A stretch of DNA of 64,000 nt from Gigaspora rosea (Eukaryota; Glomeromycota; Glomeromycetes; Diversisporales; Gigasporaceae). Under the pieces are notes generated by a model. The model did not search any database and was not told the DNA's origin. It saw only the letters and a list, made by a program, of their open reading frames with translations. The translations under genes were made by a program, and so were the position numbers. How positions within the stretch are numbered: the first letter of the stretch is position 1; each line of letters starts with the position of its first letter. Location of the stretch: NCBI GenBank assembly GCA_003550325.1, contig QKWP01000818.1, forward strand, positions 102,304 through 166,303, in the 5' to 3' direction. This document shows positions 45,715-55,294 of the stretch, piece by piece.

Positions 45715-46500
45715 AGTAAAATATAATCCACTTAATTAATACATTAGATATGTTCTAAGATCTCCATACTTTGCATATTCCATAATCATTATATAAATGT
45801 AACTTTTAGATTTTTCATAATTCCATAGATTTGAGCAAAATTGCCTTGACAATTTGATATAGACTTCAATTTAATCTATGTGGTTTTAAATTACAAATAC
45901 TATAATTAAATAATTTACATTATATACCTCATTTAAAAATTTTTGTGGCATGTTTTCTGAATTATTCAATTTTTTAATAATTACTAGTTGATTACTAGTT
46001 CTTTTCCATTCTCGCTTTTTAGTATCCCATTTAATTATGAGCCTATCAGCAAAAATAGGTTTAAAAATTTTGAACCTTTTGAAACAGTTGCAAACCCACA
46101 TTTGCTATAAATTGAATATTTTTAAAATTATCAAAAAGAATCTATTCAAATATTTTTCTAAGCTATACGTTTTGAATAAATCTATCAATTTCTTGACTTT
46201 CACTAGTCCATTTTAAAAACTCTTGCTGAAAGTGATTAGTATTACCATCTTTGCACATGATTCGTCTATATTTGGCTGTTGGCATTCTTTACACATTACA
46301 TAAGATGTTGGACAAATTTTCTTAATGACTCAATAAAATCCTATTCTATAATTTAAGATAGGTGTTCAGGTTCAGAAAGATTCTTTGTTTTAATTCTTTT
46401 ACTATCTTGGATGCTCTCATTAATATAATTAGCTAGTGCCTTTTTTATTACTAAGTTCAGACCTTCTGTTATTCTCATGTCTGTTAATTTTTGATAGTAA
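45715..46500 (-). pseudogene. Protein kinase pseudogene (Glomeromycotina expanded family)
   Basis: On the minus strand: CKECQQPNIDESC and, one frame over, NHFQQEFLKWTSESQEIDRFIQN (46180-46270), the Cys-pair/WTSG/IDKFIQ region seen before the kinase domain in this family. A degenerate glycine-loop stretch leads to IIKKLNNSENMPQKFLNEV (46101-45915), with the beta-3 Lys and helix C Glu, then a possible intron (GTATATAATG...TTATAG) and IMIMEYAKYGDLRTYL (near 45760), the hinge and following helix. The catalytic loop and DFG are absent: the copy ends near 45715. Several stops and at least one frameshift. It would have been a cytoplasmic Ser/Thr-Tyr kinase. Confidence 0.75.
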
Positions 46501-46625
46501 ATCAGTGATGGCACATTGTTATTTAAAAATAAATGACACCTTGTTATATGACAAGTCATTTTTGTCATAAAAAAATCATTTATCTTTTTATGACTATACT
46601 TGTCATTTATAGTTTATATAATAAT
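46500..46625. mobile_element. Degenerate MITE fragment, TGTCATTTAT-rich
   Basis: Starts ATCAGTGATGGCA at 46501 and contains repeated TGACAAGTCATTTTTGTCAT / ACTTGTCATTTATAG words. A related fragment at 48595-48762 ends CTATCACTGAT. CAGTGATRG ends suggest hAT type; no complete TIR pair. Confidence 0.5.
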
Positions 46626-46817
46626 TATTAATAATCACATTGATATTTGCATTGATACAAAGAATTTTGAAAATATATATTTAAAAGCTCATTATAGTGA
46701 TATCTATCAATTAAACATCGCCGTTTGTTGATAATATTTGATCAAATGTCTCACAAATAATAAACCATATCTCAACAATAATAATCCAAACACTAAATGC
46801 TTATCCAAAAGAGCTTG
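46626..46817. other. AT-rich DNA, no gene seen
   Basis: No frame or repeat of note. Confidence 0.4.
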
Positions 46818-47045
46818 TTAGAATGGCAACAATAAAGAGCCGATAGGATGATTATTTAAAATAACAATAAGGAGTTTTTAGAATGGTTATTTATCGCAAA
46901 CTATAAAGAGCTGCTAGAATGATTATTTAACATTAATCATAAAAACTATTAGAATGATTATTTAACACTAATCATCAAAAGTTGTTAGAATGATAATGCT
47001 AACCATAATGAGCTGTTAGAATAATTATTTTTAAATGTTAATCCA
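46818..47045. repeat. Tandem repeat, about 35-45 bp unit
   Basis: Five to six diverged units of GCTGTTAGAATGATTATTTAACAYTAATCATAAA. Confidence 0.75.
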
Positions 47046-47476
47046 TGTAAACTTGATTAACATAAATAACCCCTTTTTGTAAAATCTTCATAACACGTTA
47101 ATGTGTTAGCACTTATACGTGTTAAGGAACACAGATTATAAACATTTTCGATAGCACGTCAACATGTTAAGCTTAGTAGTACCATTGTTGAAAAGCATGT
47201 AGTATTAAATAGTATGTTAACGTGGCAAATAACACATCAATGTGTTGTATATTAAATTCAAATATATATAAGCGAATGAATTTGACTTCAATAAAGAGAG
47301 AGACAGATGAAGAGGGGTTCCCTTCGATTTTACTTAATGAAAATAAAAGAAGTAAGCTAGTGTAGAGCTGAAGAGACCTTTATTCGAGTAAATCAGAAAC
47401 TTATCTTCTAGCATCTATTAGAGTTAAATCGGTTAAACGTATACGCTCTCCCTCCTTTAATAGTTTCACTATTTTA
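46818..47476 (+). mobile_element. Candidate solo LTR
   Basis: Begins TGTTAGAATGG and ends ATTTTACA. It contains direct repeats of GTTAGAATGATTATTTAAC (46818-47045), repeated CACGTTAATGTGTTA-like palindromes (47095-47255), a TATATATAAG box at 47263-47272 and CAATAAA at 47288. A promoter followed by a polyadenylation-like signal in a TG..CA unit is LTR-like. No clear flanking duplication and no internal domain nearby, so this remains tentative. Confidence 0.42.
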
Positions 47477-49046
47477 CATCTCGCTTATTATATAATGGAA
47501 ATTTGAATAAGACGTAGATTGTTCACCTATATTTCACAGAATATTATAACCACATTATAGAACTTGGATTTGTTATCACTTGTATACTAAAGTTAATAAT
47601 AAAATCGGTCAAATATCTGTTAAATTGAATATGAACACAGATAATAGATCCAAAGCTCTACTATAATAGATTATATACTGTAAAATTGATTAAAAAATGG
47701 TTAAATCTAACCTATAATTTAATGGTAGGTCTAATATTTAGTAGTGATTTAAAAAAAAAAGGTCGATTCAAATATAGATATAAAACAAAAAAAGAACGAT
47801 TTAAGTATAATTGAAAAAATGAAACATGTGACACTAAGAGAACTACTTTAAATTATTAAATTATTAATAAATATGAACTACGTTTATATTAATCTATTAT
47901 GTCAAGAATCGCCCAAATCATTTTTTCAATAAGTGAAAATTGCAAAATGACAACTATAAAGTACTAACTCTATGATTTGATACCTGGAGCAATTCATATT
48001 ATATACGAAGAATAATGCTTTTATGCTTTGAAAAATAACCTATTGGTGTAAAATATACTGAAAACTGGCAAAGTTGAAATAAAAAAAGTGCACACCAGAT
48101 ACATCTCAAACTGAGAATTATTATTAATTACCAATCCACGGTTGTGATTTCTGTTATATGTTTAGTGATTAATATAAATTATAGTTAGTTGATAACTAGT
48201 TGATAACTAGTTGATAACTAGCAATTAATTGTAATCGAACCAGTTGATAATAAATCAATTAGTTGAAAAGTTGCTAACTAGTAGGTTTTTCAACTAACGA
48301 TTTGGAACACTAAGCCACGCTAAACCAGGAATAGATGTTAAACTGTAAAAAATGCAAAATAATGTCTAGGGGCATAGTTTGAGTAATGGCCAAGATAAAG
48401 CTTAATTCAATCATAATTCGAAATTACACTTTTGGGAGTTATTTTGCATTTATAAGGAAAGTCCAATTTAGAAATGTTGAATAATAACTCCGATATAGAT
48501 AGTATCGAATTAAGCTGATTTGAAGGAATGTGATGAATTTTATAATCATCGATAATTATTTTTTGGTAATGTTTTTGATAATAGTACTGTCATTTATTTG
48601 TTATTTTAATGTCATTTATAAAAATATTTTTTATGACTTGTCATATTACCATGGTTTTGTATAAATTTTTTTTATAATAAATGACATTGTCATTTTAAAA
48701 TGACATGTCATTTATAGTCATTTTCATAAAAATTTTTATGACCTTGTCATTTACTATCACTGATATATATTACATATCGGATACCCGATATTATACCAAT
48801 ATGTATAATTTTGACCTGTGTTGTGTCATATCATGGTAATTTTTTTTCACTTTTAAGATTTTAATAGTATTTTTTTGTTTATATTTTTATTTATTTATTT
48901 ATTTTGTAGTACTACCATTTTTTTTATATAAACTCAGATTTGAAATTGTATAATTTATAGTAACTTTTGAACTTATATGATAATTTTTTATAAAGCTTTA
49001 ATAAAATTAAGTGTATAAATTTATATTAGAGTTCTTCGGGGTCCTG
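47477..49046. other. AT-rich DNA, no gene seen
   Basis: Contains the short tandem GTTGATAACTA (three copies near 48185-48222) followed by related AACTAGTT-type words to about 48300, and the MITE fragment at 48595-48762. Confidence 0.5.
48595..48762. mobile_element. Degenerate MITE fragment related to 46500-46625
   Basis: Repeated TGTCATTTAT/ATAAATGACA and a right end TTTACTATCACTG at 48750-48762. The left end is unclear. Confidence 0.45.
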
Positions 49047-49161
49047 GTTTAGTCTGCATTCAGAATATTTTGGGATATTTTGATATGCTTTTTGGAATTT
49101 ATCAGATTCTTATAATAGTTAGCTTTTAGTTGAATTAACCAGCCAATCACATTATATCACT

Positions 49162-49179
49162 AGCTTAGCCGGCTAAGCT
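49162..49179. repeat. Palindrome AGCTTAGCCGGCTAAGCT in unit 1
   Basis: Perfect 18-bp palindrome upstream of the exon 1 equivalent. Unit 2 has a perfect 24-bp version; units 3 and 4 have imperfect ones. Confidence 0.85.
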
Positions 49180-49309
49180 GGCTTAAATTATTAGCCATGG
49201 CTAGAAGATATTGTACCCACTTTATATAAATAAATAAGATCAGCATTTTTTTTAAGATATAAATGACTTTCACACTATATTGTTTATATAAAAATCTTTC
49301 ACTCTAAAG

Positions 49310-49673
49310 ATAACGACTTAACAAAAAAAGGTATGTTTCTCTGATCTATTTTTTTTTGAAATTCATTTGAAATGTTAATTGATCTTTTGATTTCATCCAA
49401 CTAGGTCCAACGCAGGTTTGATAAAAAAAAACCAGTTTCATTTCTAATCTTTGTTTTCTCTTATTACCAATAACATTTTCTATAAACAATTTTCTTATAA
49501 ATGATCAATACATTAAATCTAAATAAAACATAATAGACAGAATTGATGTTAAAAGCATGTTCTGAAATAGAAATGAATTAATAACAGCTTATGAACAAAA
49601 TAAAGATGTTAATCTGAATGGATTGAAAACAAAATATTCAAGACTTAATAAATTATCAAATCAACCTAAATTG
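49310..49673 (+). pseudogene. ELP3: ELP3 5' fragment, unit 1, broken
   Basis: Position-matched to unit 3: the start codon is ATA and exon 1 has a TAA (ATAACGACTTAAC). Exon 3 begins after TAATAG at 49537 (TELMLKACSEI) but loses one base at GAAATAGAAATG, which shifts the frame. It ends with the QPKL codons near 49673. Confidence 0.8.
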
Positions 49674-50142
49674 AATATTCGAATATTTATTTTTTTGAAT
49701 GAGTCAGACCTCTACCTGTATTCAATATTAGCATGAATAGCTCAAAGCCCTAGTTTAATTAGTAAAACATTGTGTTCTAAAAGAACTCTAAAGTGTATAA
49801 ATACAGAAGTTACCTGGGCAATTGATTTACTTACAAATTTCGTACATTAACTTGTGTCAATTAATCAATCAAGAGGACATGGCAAAAAATGTTCCAAATA
49901 TGTGATAATTAAAATCTTTAAATTTTATTTAAATTAGAGTTAATATCTATATTAGGGGTTTGGAATTAATTTGTATATAGTAAAATCGCTCAAAGAATAT
50001 TCTTTGTTCATGTGCACAAAGCTGTTGTAAAGATTTTTGAGAAGTGATTTTCTTGAATTTTCTGAATTATTACATTATACAAAATTGGAATTTATTATTG
50101 GCTAGATTTGCCATGGCTAGTGATTTAAGCCACATGGGTTTA

Positions 50143-50307
50143 GGGGCATGCCATTTATCATGTAATTTTTACTATGGATACATGGTCAGAGGTAGTGATT
50201 ATGTCTATATATTATATTAATTAATCAGAATTAAATAAAGTAATCACACCATATATGAATAGAAGTGGCTACTAAGTAAAAAATATCACGTGATAAATGG
50301 CACGCCC
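50143..50307. mobile_element. PIF/Harbinger-like MITE in unit 1, TTA TSD
   Basis: Ends GGGGCATGCCATTTATCA and TGATAAATGGCACGCCC are inverted over about 28 bp. TTA stands on both sides (50140-50142, 50308-50310). The other units read GGGTTTAGTCTGC without interruption at this place, an internal empty site that proves the 3-bp duplication. TTA duplication is typical of PIF/Harbinger. Confidence 0.92.
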
Positions 50308-50417
50308 TTAGTCTGCATTCAGAATATTTTGGGATATTTTGATATGCTTTTCGAAATTTATTGGATTCTTATAATAGTTAGCTTTTAGTCGCATTAGCTA
50401 GCTGATCACATTACATT

Positions 50418-50441
50418 GCTGGCTTAGCTAGCTAAGCCAGC
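50418..50441. repeat. Perfect 24-bp palindrome in unit 2
   Basis: GCTGGCTTAGCT followed by its exact reverse complement AGCTAAGCCAGC, about 130 bp before the unit 2 start codon. Confidence 0.9.
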
Positions 50442-50567
50442 TTAAATCATTAGCCATGGCTAGAAAATGTCGTACCCGCTTTACATAAATAAATAAGATC
50501 AGCATTTTTTTAAGATATAAATGACTTTCACACTATATTGTTTATATAAAAATCTTTCACTCTAAAG

Positions 50568-50912
50568 ATGATGACTAAACAAAAAAAGGTATGTTTCCCT
50601 GATCTATTTTTTTTTGAGATTCATTTGAAATGTTGATTGATCTTTTAATGCAGATTTGATAAGAAAAAACCAGTTTCATTTTTAATCTTCATTTTCTCTT
50701 ATTACCAATAACATTTTCTATAAACAATTTTCTCATAAATGATTAATATATTGAATCTAAATGAAACATAATAGGCAGAAATAATTGTTAAAGCATGTTC
50801 TGAAATAGTAAATGAATTAATAACAGCTCACGAACAAAATTAAGATGTTAATCTGAAAGGATTGAAAACAAAATATTCGAAACTTAATAAATTATCAAAT
50901 TAACCTAAATTG
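50568..50912 (+). pseudogene. ELP3: ELP3 5' fragment, unit 2, broken
   Basis: Exon 1 is ATGATGACTAAAC with a good GGTATG donor. The segment that contains exon 2 in unit 3 is shortened here (TTTTAATGCAG|GTTTG), so the acceptor and the first bases of exon 2 are lost. Exon 3 from 50775 has small indels (GCAGAAATAATTGTTAAAGC) and a CAA-to-TAA change near the end. Confidence 0.78.
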
Positions 50913-51627
50913 AATATTCGAATATTTATTTTTTTGAATGAGTCAGACCTCTACCTGTATTTAATATTAGCATGTATAGCCCGAAGCCCTAGTTTAATTA
51001 GTAAAACGTTGTGTTTCTAAAAGGACTCTAAAGTATATAAATACAGAAGTTACCTGGGCAATTGATTTACTTATGAATTTTGTACATTAACATGTGTCAA
51101 TTAATCAATCAAGAGGACATAGCAAAAAATGTTCCAAACACGTGATAATTAAAATCTTTAAGTTTATTTAAATTAGAGTTAATATCTATATTAGGGGTTT
51201 GGAATTAATTTGTATAGTAAAATTGCTCAAGGAATATTTTTGTTCATGCGCAGAAGGCTGTTGTAAAGATTTTTGAGAAGCGATTTTCTTGAATTTTTTG
51301 ATCGTGTTATATTACACCAAATTGGAATTCATTATTGCTAAATTTGCCATGGCTAGTGATTTAAGCCACATGGGTTTAGTCTGCATTCGGAATATTTTGG
51401 GATATTTTAATATGCTTTTAGAATTTATTAGCTTCTTATATAGTTAGCTTTTATCCGCATTAGCTAGCTGATCACATTATGTCACTGGCCTAGCCAGCTA
51501 AGCTAGCTTAAATCATTAGCCATGGCTAGGAGATGTACTCGCTTTATAAATAAATAAGATCAGCATTTTTTAAGATATAAATAACTTTCACACTATATTG
51601 TTTACATAAAAATCTTTCACTCTAAAG

Positions 51628-52061
51628 ATGACGACTAAACAAAAGAAAGGTATGTTTCCTTAATCTATTTGGGTTTTTTTAAGATTCATTTGAAATGTTA
51701 ATTAATCTTTTGATTTTCATTCAACTAGGTCCAACGCAGGTTTGATAAGAAAAAACCAGTTTCATTTCTAATCTTCGTTTTCTTTTATTACCAATAACAT
51801 TTTCTATAAACAATTTTCTAATAAATGATCAATACATTGAATCTAAATGAAATATAATAGCCAGAATTGATGTTAAAAGCATGTTCTGAAATAGTAAATG
51901 AATTAATAACAGCTCATGAACAAAATAAAGATGTTAATCTAAATGGATTGAAAACAAAATATTCGAGACTTAATAAATTATTAAATCAATCTAAATTGAA
52001 TATTCGAATATTTATTTTTTTGAATGAGTCAGACCTCTACCTGTATTCAATATTAGTATGA
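51628..52061 (+). CDS. ELP3: Truncated ELP3 N-terminus, unit 3, intact mini-ORF
   Basis: Exons 51628-51649, 51729-51739 and 51861-52061 join to 77 codons: MTTKQKKGPTQ, then PELMLKACSEIVNELITAHE and NKDVNLNGLKTKYSRLNKL. This matches the N-terminal helix region of Elongator subunit 3 (the PAELM...HEQ-KD-LN-KTK pattern shared by human and yeast). Homology ends at about residue 57 (QSKL); the last 20 residues (NIRIFIFLNESDLYLYSILV) are read from unrelated DNA. The radical-SAM and acetyltransferase domains of ELP3, which modifies tRNA wobble uridine, are absent. Intron borders: GTATGT..CTAG; the second intron has an unusual GTTTGA donor and ATAATAG acceptor. It is the only unit with all three exons open. 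Whether it is expressed is unknown. Confidence 0.8.
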
Positions 52062-52718
52062 ATAGCTCGAAGCTTTAGTTTAATTAGTAAAACGTGTTTT
52101 TAAAAGGACTCTAAAGTATATAAATACAGAAGTTACCTGGGCAATTGATTTACTTACGAATTTCATACATTAACTTGTATTAATTAATCAATCAAGAGGA
52201 CATGGCAAAAAATGTTCCGAACATGTAATAATTTAAAATCTTTAAGTTTATTTAAATTAGAGTTAATACCTATATTAGAGGTTTGGAATTACTTTGTATA
52301 TAGTAAAATCGCTCAAAGAAAAATTTTTGTTCATGCGCAGAAGGCTGTTATAAAATTTTCAAGAAGCGATTTTCTTGAATTTCCTGATTGTGTTATATTA
52401 CAACAAATTGGAATTCATTATTGGCTAGATTTGCTATGGCTAGTGATTTAAGCCACATGGGTTTAGTCTGCATTCGGAATATTTTGGGATATTTTGATAT
52501 GCTTTTCGGAATTTATCAAATTCTTATAATAGTTAGCTTTTAGCTGCATTAGCAGCTGATTACATTACATCGCTGGCTTAGCCAGCTAAGCTGGCTTAAA
52601 TCATTAGCCATAGCTAAAAGTTGCGTACCCACTTTATATAAATAAATATAATCATATTTTTTAAAATATAAATAACTTTAATACTATATTGTTTATATAA
52701 AAATCTTTTACTCTAAAG

Positions 52719-53083
52719 ATGACGACTAAACAAAAGAAAGATATGTTTCTCTGATCTATTTGTTTTTTTTTTTGAGATTTATTTGAAATGTTGATTTATT
52801 TTTTGATTTTTATCCAACTAGGTTCAATGCAGGTTTGATAAGAAAAAACCAATTTCATTTCCAATCTTTGTTTTCTCTTATTACTAATAACATTTTTTAT
52901 AAACAATTTTCTCATAAATGATCAATACATTGAATCTAAATGAAACATAATAGGCAGAATTGATATTAAAAGCATGTTCTGAAATAGTAAATGAATTAAT
53001 AACAGCTTACGAACAAAATAAAGATATTAATCTGAATGGATTGAAAACAAAATATTCAAGACTTATCAAATCAACCTAAATTG
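52719..53083 (+). pseudogene. ELP3: ELP3 5' fragment, unit 4, broken
   Basis: Exon 1 ATGACGACTAAACAAAAGAA is intact but the donor GGTATG is changed to GATATG. Exon 3 from 52954 has ATG to ATA at the LM pair and an 8-9 bp loss at LNKLS (ACTTATCAAATCAACC). A hAT-like MITE interrupts the unit further downstream. Confidence 0.8.
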
Positions 53084-53125
53084 AATATTCAAATATTTAT
53101 TTTTTTGAATGAGTCAGATTTCTAC

Positions 53126-53409
53126 CAGTGTTAAAGATTTGATGTTCCCAGTATTCCCAGGAACATTTAAAAAATTTTAGGAACATTAAATTTGGAATTT
53201 ATGTTCCCTATTTGGAACAAAGTGGGAACATAAAAGTTATAATTTTTGTTCTCTATAGAGATAGTTTTTTTGTATAAAAAAGAGTGAGAAAGAGAGTAAG
53301 AGTAAGAGTAAGAGTAAGAGAGTGAGAAAGAAGAGTAAGAGTGAGTGAGTATAAGAGTGAGTGTGAGTGAGTAAGAGAGCGAGAGTGTGAGTGAGAGTGT
53401 GAGTGAGAA

Positions 53410-53444
<35 letters not shown>

Positions 53445-53572
53445 TGGAGAGAGAGAGAGAAAGGGAAAGAGAGAAAGATCTAGTTATAGGAACATTAAAA
53501 ATTTTTTGGGAACATAAATTTAATATTTTATGTTCCCAAAGAACAAAAAAAAATTTCAAATCTTTTTCACTG
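53126..53572. mobile_element. hAT-like MITE in unit 4, with GA-microsatellite core
   Basis: Ends CAGTGTTAAAGATTTGA (53126-) and TCAAATCTTTTTCACTG (-53572) are inverted with about two mismatches. The 8-bp duplication is ATTTCTAC (53118-53125) / ATCTCTAC (53573-53580), and sister units show the empty site as ACCTCTACCTG. Inside, GGAACATTAAA/TTTAATGTTCC-type words recur, and 53283-53480 is a (GA)n/(GAGTAA)n microsatellite; ORFs there are artefacts. Confidence 0.9.
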
Positions 53573-54141
53573 ATCTCTACCTGTATTCAATATCAGCATG
53601 AATAGCTCGAAGCCCTAGTTTAATTAGTAAAATATTGTGTTTCTAAAAGAACTCTAAAGTGTATAAATACAGAAGTTACCTGGGCAATTGAATTACTTAC
53701 GAATTTTGTACATTAACTTGTGTCAATTAATCAATCAAAAGGACATGGCAAAAAATGTTCTGAACATATTATGATAATTAAAATCTTTAAGTTTATTTAA
53801 ATTAGAGTTAATACCTATATTAGGGGTTTGGAATTAATTTGTATATTGTAAAATCGCTCAAGGAATATTTTTTGTTCATGCACAAAAGGCTGTTGTAAAG
53901 ATTTTCCAGAAGTGATTTTCTTGTCGAGAAATGATTTTCTTGAATTTCCTGATCATGTTACATTACACCAAATTGGAATTCATTATTGGCTAGATTTGCC
54001 ATGGCTAGTAATTTAAGCCACATGGGTTTAGTCTGCATTTGGAATATTTTAGGATATTTTGATATGCTTTTCGGAATTTATCGGATTCTTATAATAGTTA
54101 GCTTTAAGCCACATTAGCTAGCCGATCACTCCAGGGGAGAA

Positions 54142-54742
54142 CGTCCCTAATTAGGGGATGGCTAAAGCAAGATATGTTTATATGTTTTTGATTATTTATT
54201 TAAAATAAGGGTAAGGGTTAGGGGTTAGAATTAGGCTTGACTTATAAGTAAAATTGTCTTCCCGACATTTTTTATTAATGCTTTTAGACAGGTTTGGACA
54301 CTCATTTTTTGTATTTTTGGCATTTTTTACTTTTTTTCTTTGTTTTTGTCTCATCGGGCTGATCCGTAAAGATCAAATTTATAATTTGATTGGCTTTATA
54401 TCACGTGAATGCACCTGGCTTTAGATAACCCCCTAATTAGGGGATCGTTTAAAGCGTTGTGCAATCATGTAATATAAGGCCAATCAAATTGTTTGTTTTG
54501 ATTAACACGGATCAGCCCAATGAAGAAAAAAGAAGAAAAAAAGCGAGAAAACAAAGAATACAAGAAAACTAATGCCTAAACCTATATTGATGCACTAATT
54601 AAAAATGTCGGGAAGATGATTTTAACTAAAAAACATTCCCTAACCCTAACTCTGAACTAACCTTTACCCTAACTTTAACTAACTAAATAGTCAAAAACAT
54701 ATAATGTACAACGCTTTAAACATTTCCCTAATTAGGAAAGGA
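54142..54742. mobile_element. Foldback element with CCCTAATTAGGG palindromes and telomere-like arms
   Basis: Left arm (GTCCCTAATTAGGGGATGGC ... TGTTTATATGTTTTTGA ... GTCTTCCCGACATTTTT ... GGGCTGATCCG) is inverted in the right arm (CGGATCAGCCC ... AAAAATGTCGGGAAGA ... AAAAACATATAATG ... CCCTAATTAGGAAAGG). A third CCCCTAATTAGGGGAT sits at the centre (54429), suggesting two head-to-head units. Both arms carry degenerate TTAGGG/CCCTAA tracts (54204-54233, 54647-54680). No ORF. Confidence 0.82.
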
Positions 54743-54878
54743 GCAATAAATTTGTAGCCACGGCTATTAAAATCGCATTTTATAAAATTGTTAATAACTC
54801 AAAATTTTACTAGGGTAACCCTGTTGTGTTACCAACAAAAAATACTTCTCTCGCGATTTTGTAGTAATTTTGACTTTA

Positions 54879-54911
54879 ACCCTAATCCTAACCCTAACTC
54901 TAACTCTAACT
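54879..54911. repeat. Interstitial telomere-like CCCTAA tract
   Basis: TAACCCTAATCCTAACCCTAACTCTAACTCTAAC: five to six degenerate hexamer units directly before the TTAA-flanked MITE. Confidence 0.8.
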
Positions 54912-54915
54912 TTAA

Positions 54916-55290
54916 GGGTAGGATGAACGTAGATCATTTTTTATATAATCTACATAGTATTTTAGAATTTTATATAGTAAATAAAAAAATGCTTCTGATA
55001 AATTTTTTTAAGGTCTTGACCAATTTGTATAAAATTTATATAATAGGTAGGTTTAAATAGTTTGTTTATAATAATGAAGTTGTGCAATATCCATTGCTTT
55101 AAAAAAAATTTACTTTATATATAATTAAATTTTTGTAGAATGCTATATGATTTTTGTAGGTTGTACAAAGAATTGATTGGTTAGATCATATGATGTTTAT
55201 ATGTAAATTATATGATATCATATAAATTGGTTACACAAAGTTGATCTACAATCGATTTTATATGAAATTAAAAATTTGTACACCCTACCC
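54916..55290. mobile_element. MITE flanked by TTAA, piggyBac-like
   Basis: Ends GGGTAGGATGAACG (54916-) and GTACACCCTACCC (-55290) are inverted with few mismatches, and GTAGATCA / TTGATCTAC pair further in. TTAA is present exactly outside each end (54912-54915, 55291-55294). TTAA targeting and GGG/CCC termini suit piggyBac, but the TIR is short and the flanks AT-rich. Non-coding; the frame at 54788-55060 crosses the border and is not a gene. Confidence 0.68.
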
Positions 55291-55294
55291 TTAA

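Larger units (their letters stand above)
49047..54127 (+). repeat. Tandem array of ELP3 5'-end units (4 full + 1 partial)
   Basis: Units start at GTTTAGTCTGCATTC(A/G)GAA: 49047, about 50303, 51374, 52461 and 54026 (partial). After subtracting insertions (165-bp MITE in unit 1, 447-bp MITE in unit 4) the period is about 1.07-1.1 kb. Each unit holds, in order: a palindrome around GCTTAGCCAGCTAAGC, the phrase ATTAGCCATGGCTAG, an upstream region ending CTTTCACTCTAAAG, exon 1, intron, an 11-nt exon 2, intron, exon 3 of ELP3, then unrelated DNA (CTCTACCTGTATTCAATATTAG ... TTTGCCATGGCTAGTGATTTAAGCCACATGG). All copies stop being ELP3 at the same codon. Unit 5 is cut at about 54127 by other DNA. Confidence 0.92.

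Noticed and set aside
46818-47045. CRISPR-like array
   Set aside because: Units are contiguous and diverged, without spacers; a eukaryotic tandem repeat inside a possible LTR.
52055-52140. tRNA-like stretch in each ELP3 array unit (CCTAGTTTAATTAGTAAAAC ... TTTCTAAA ... CCTGGGC)
   Set aside because: It resembles a D-arm with box A and a TCT anticodon loop, but there is no T-arm/box B and the acceptor stem pairs poorly. Not called as a tRNA.
53167-53605. Ser/Leu-rich and Arg/Glu-rich ORFs on both strands
   Set aside because: Translation of the GA microsatellite inside the hAT-like MITE.
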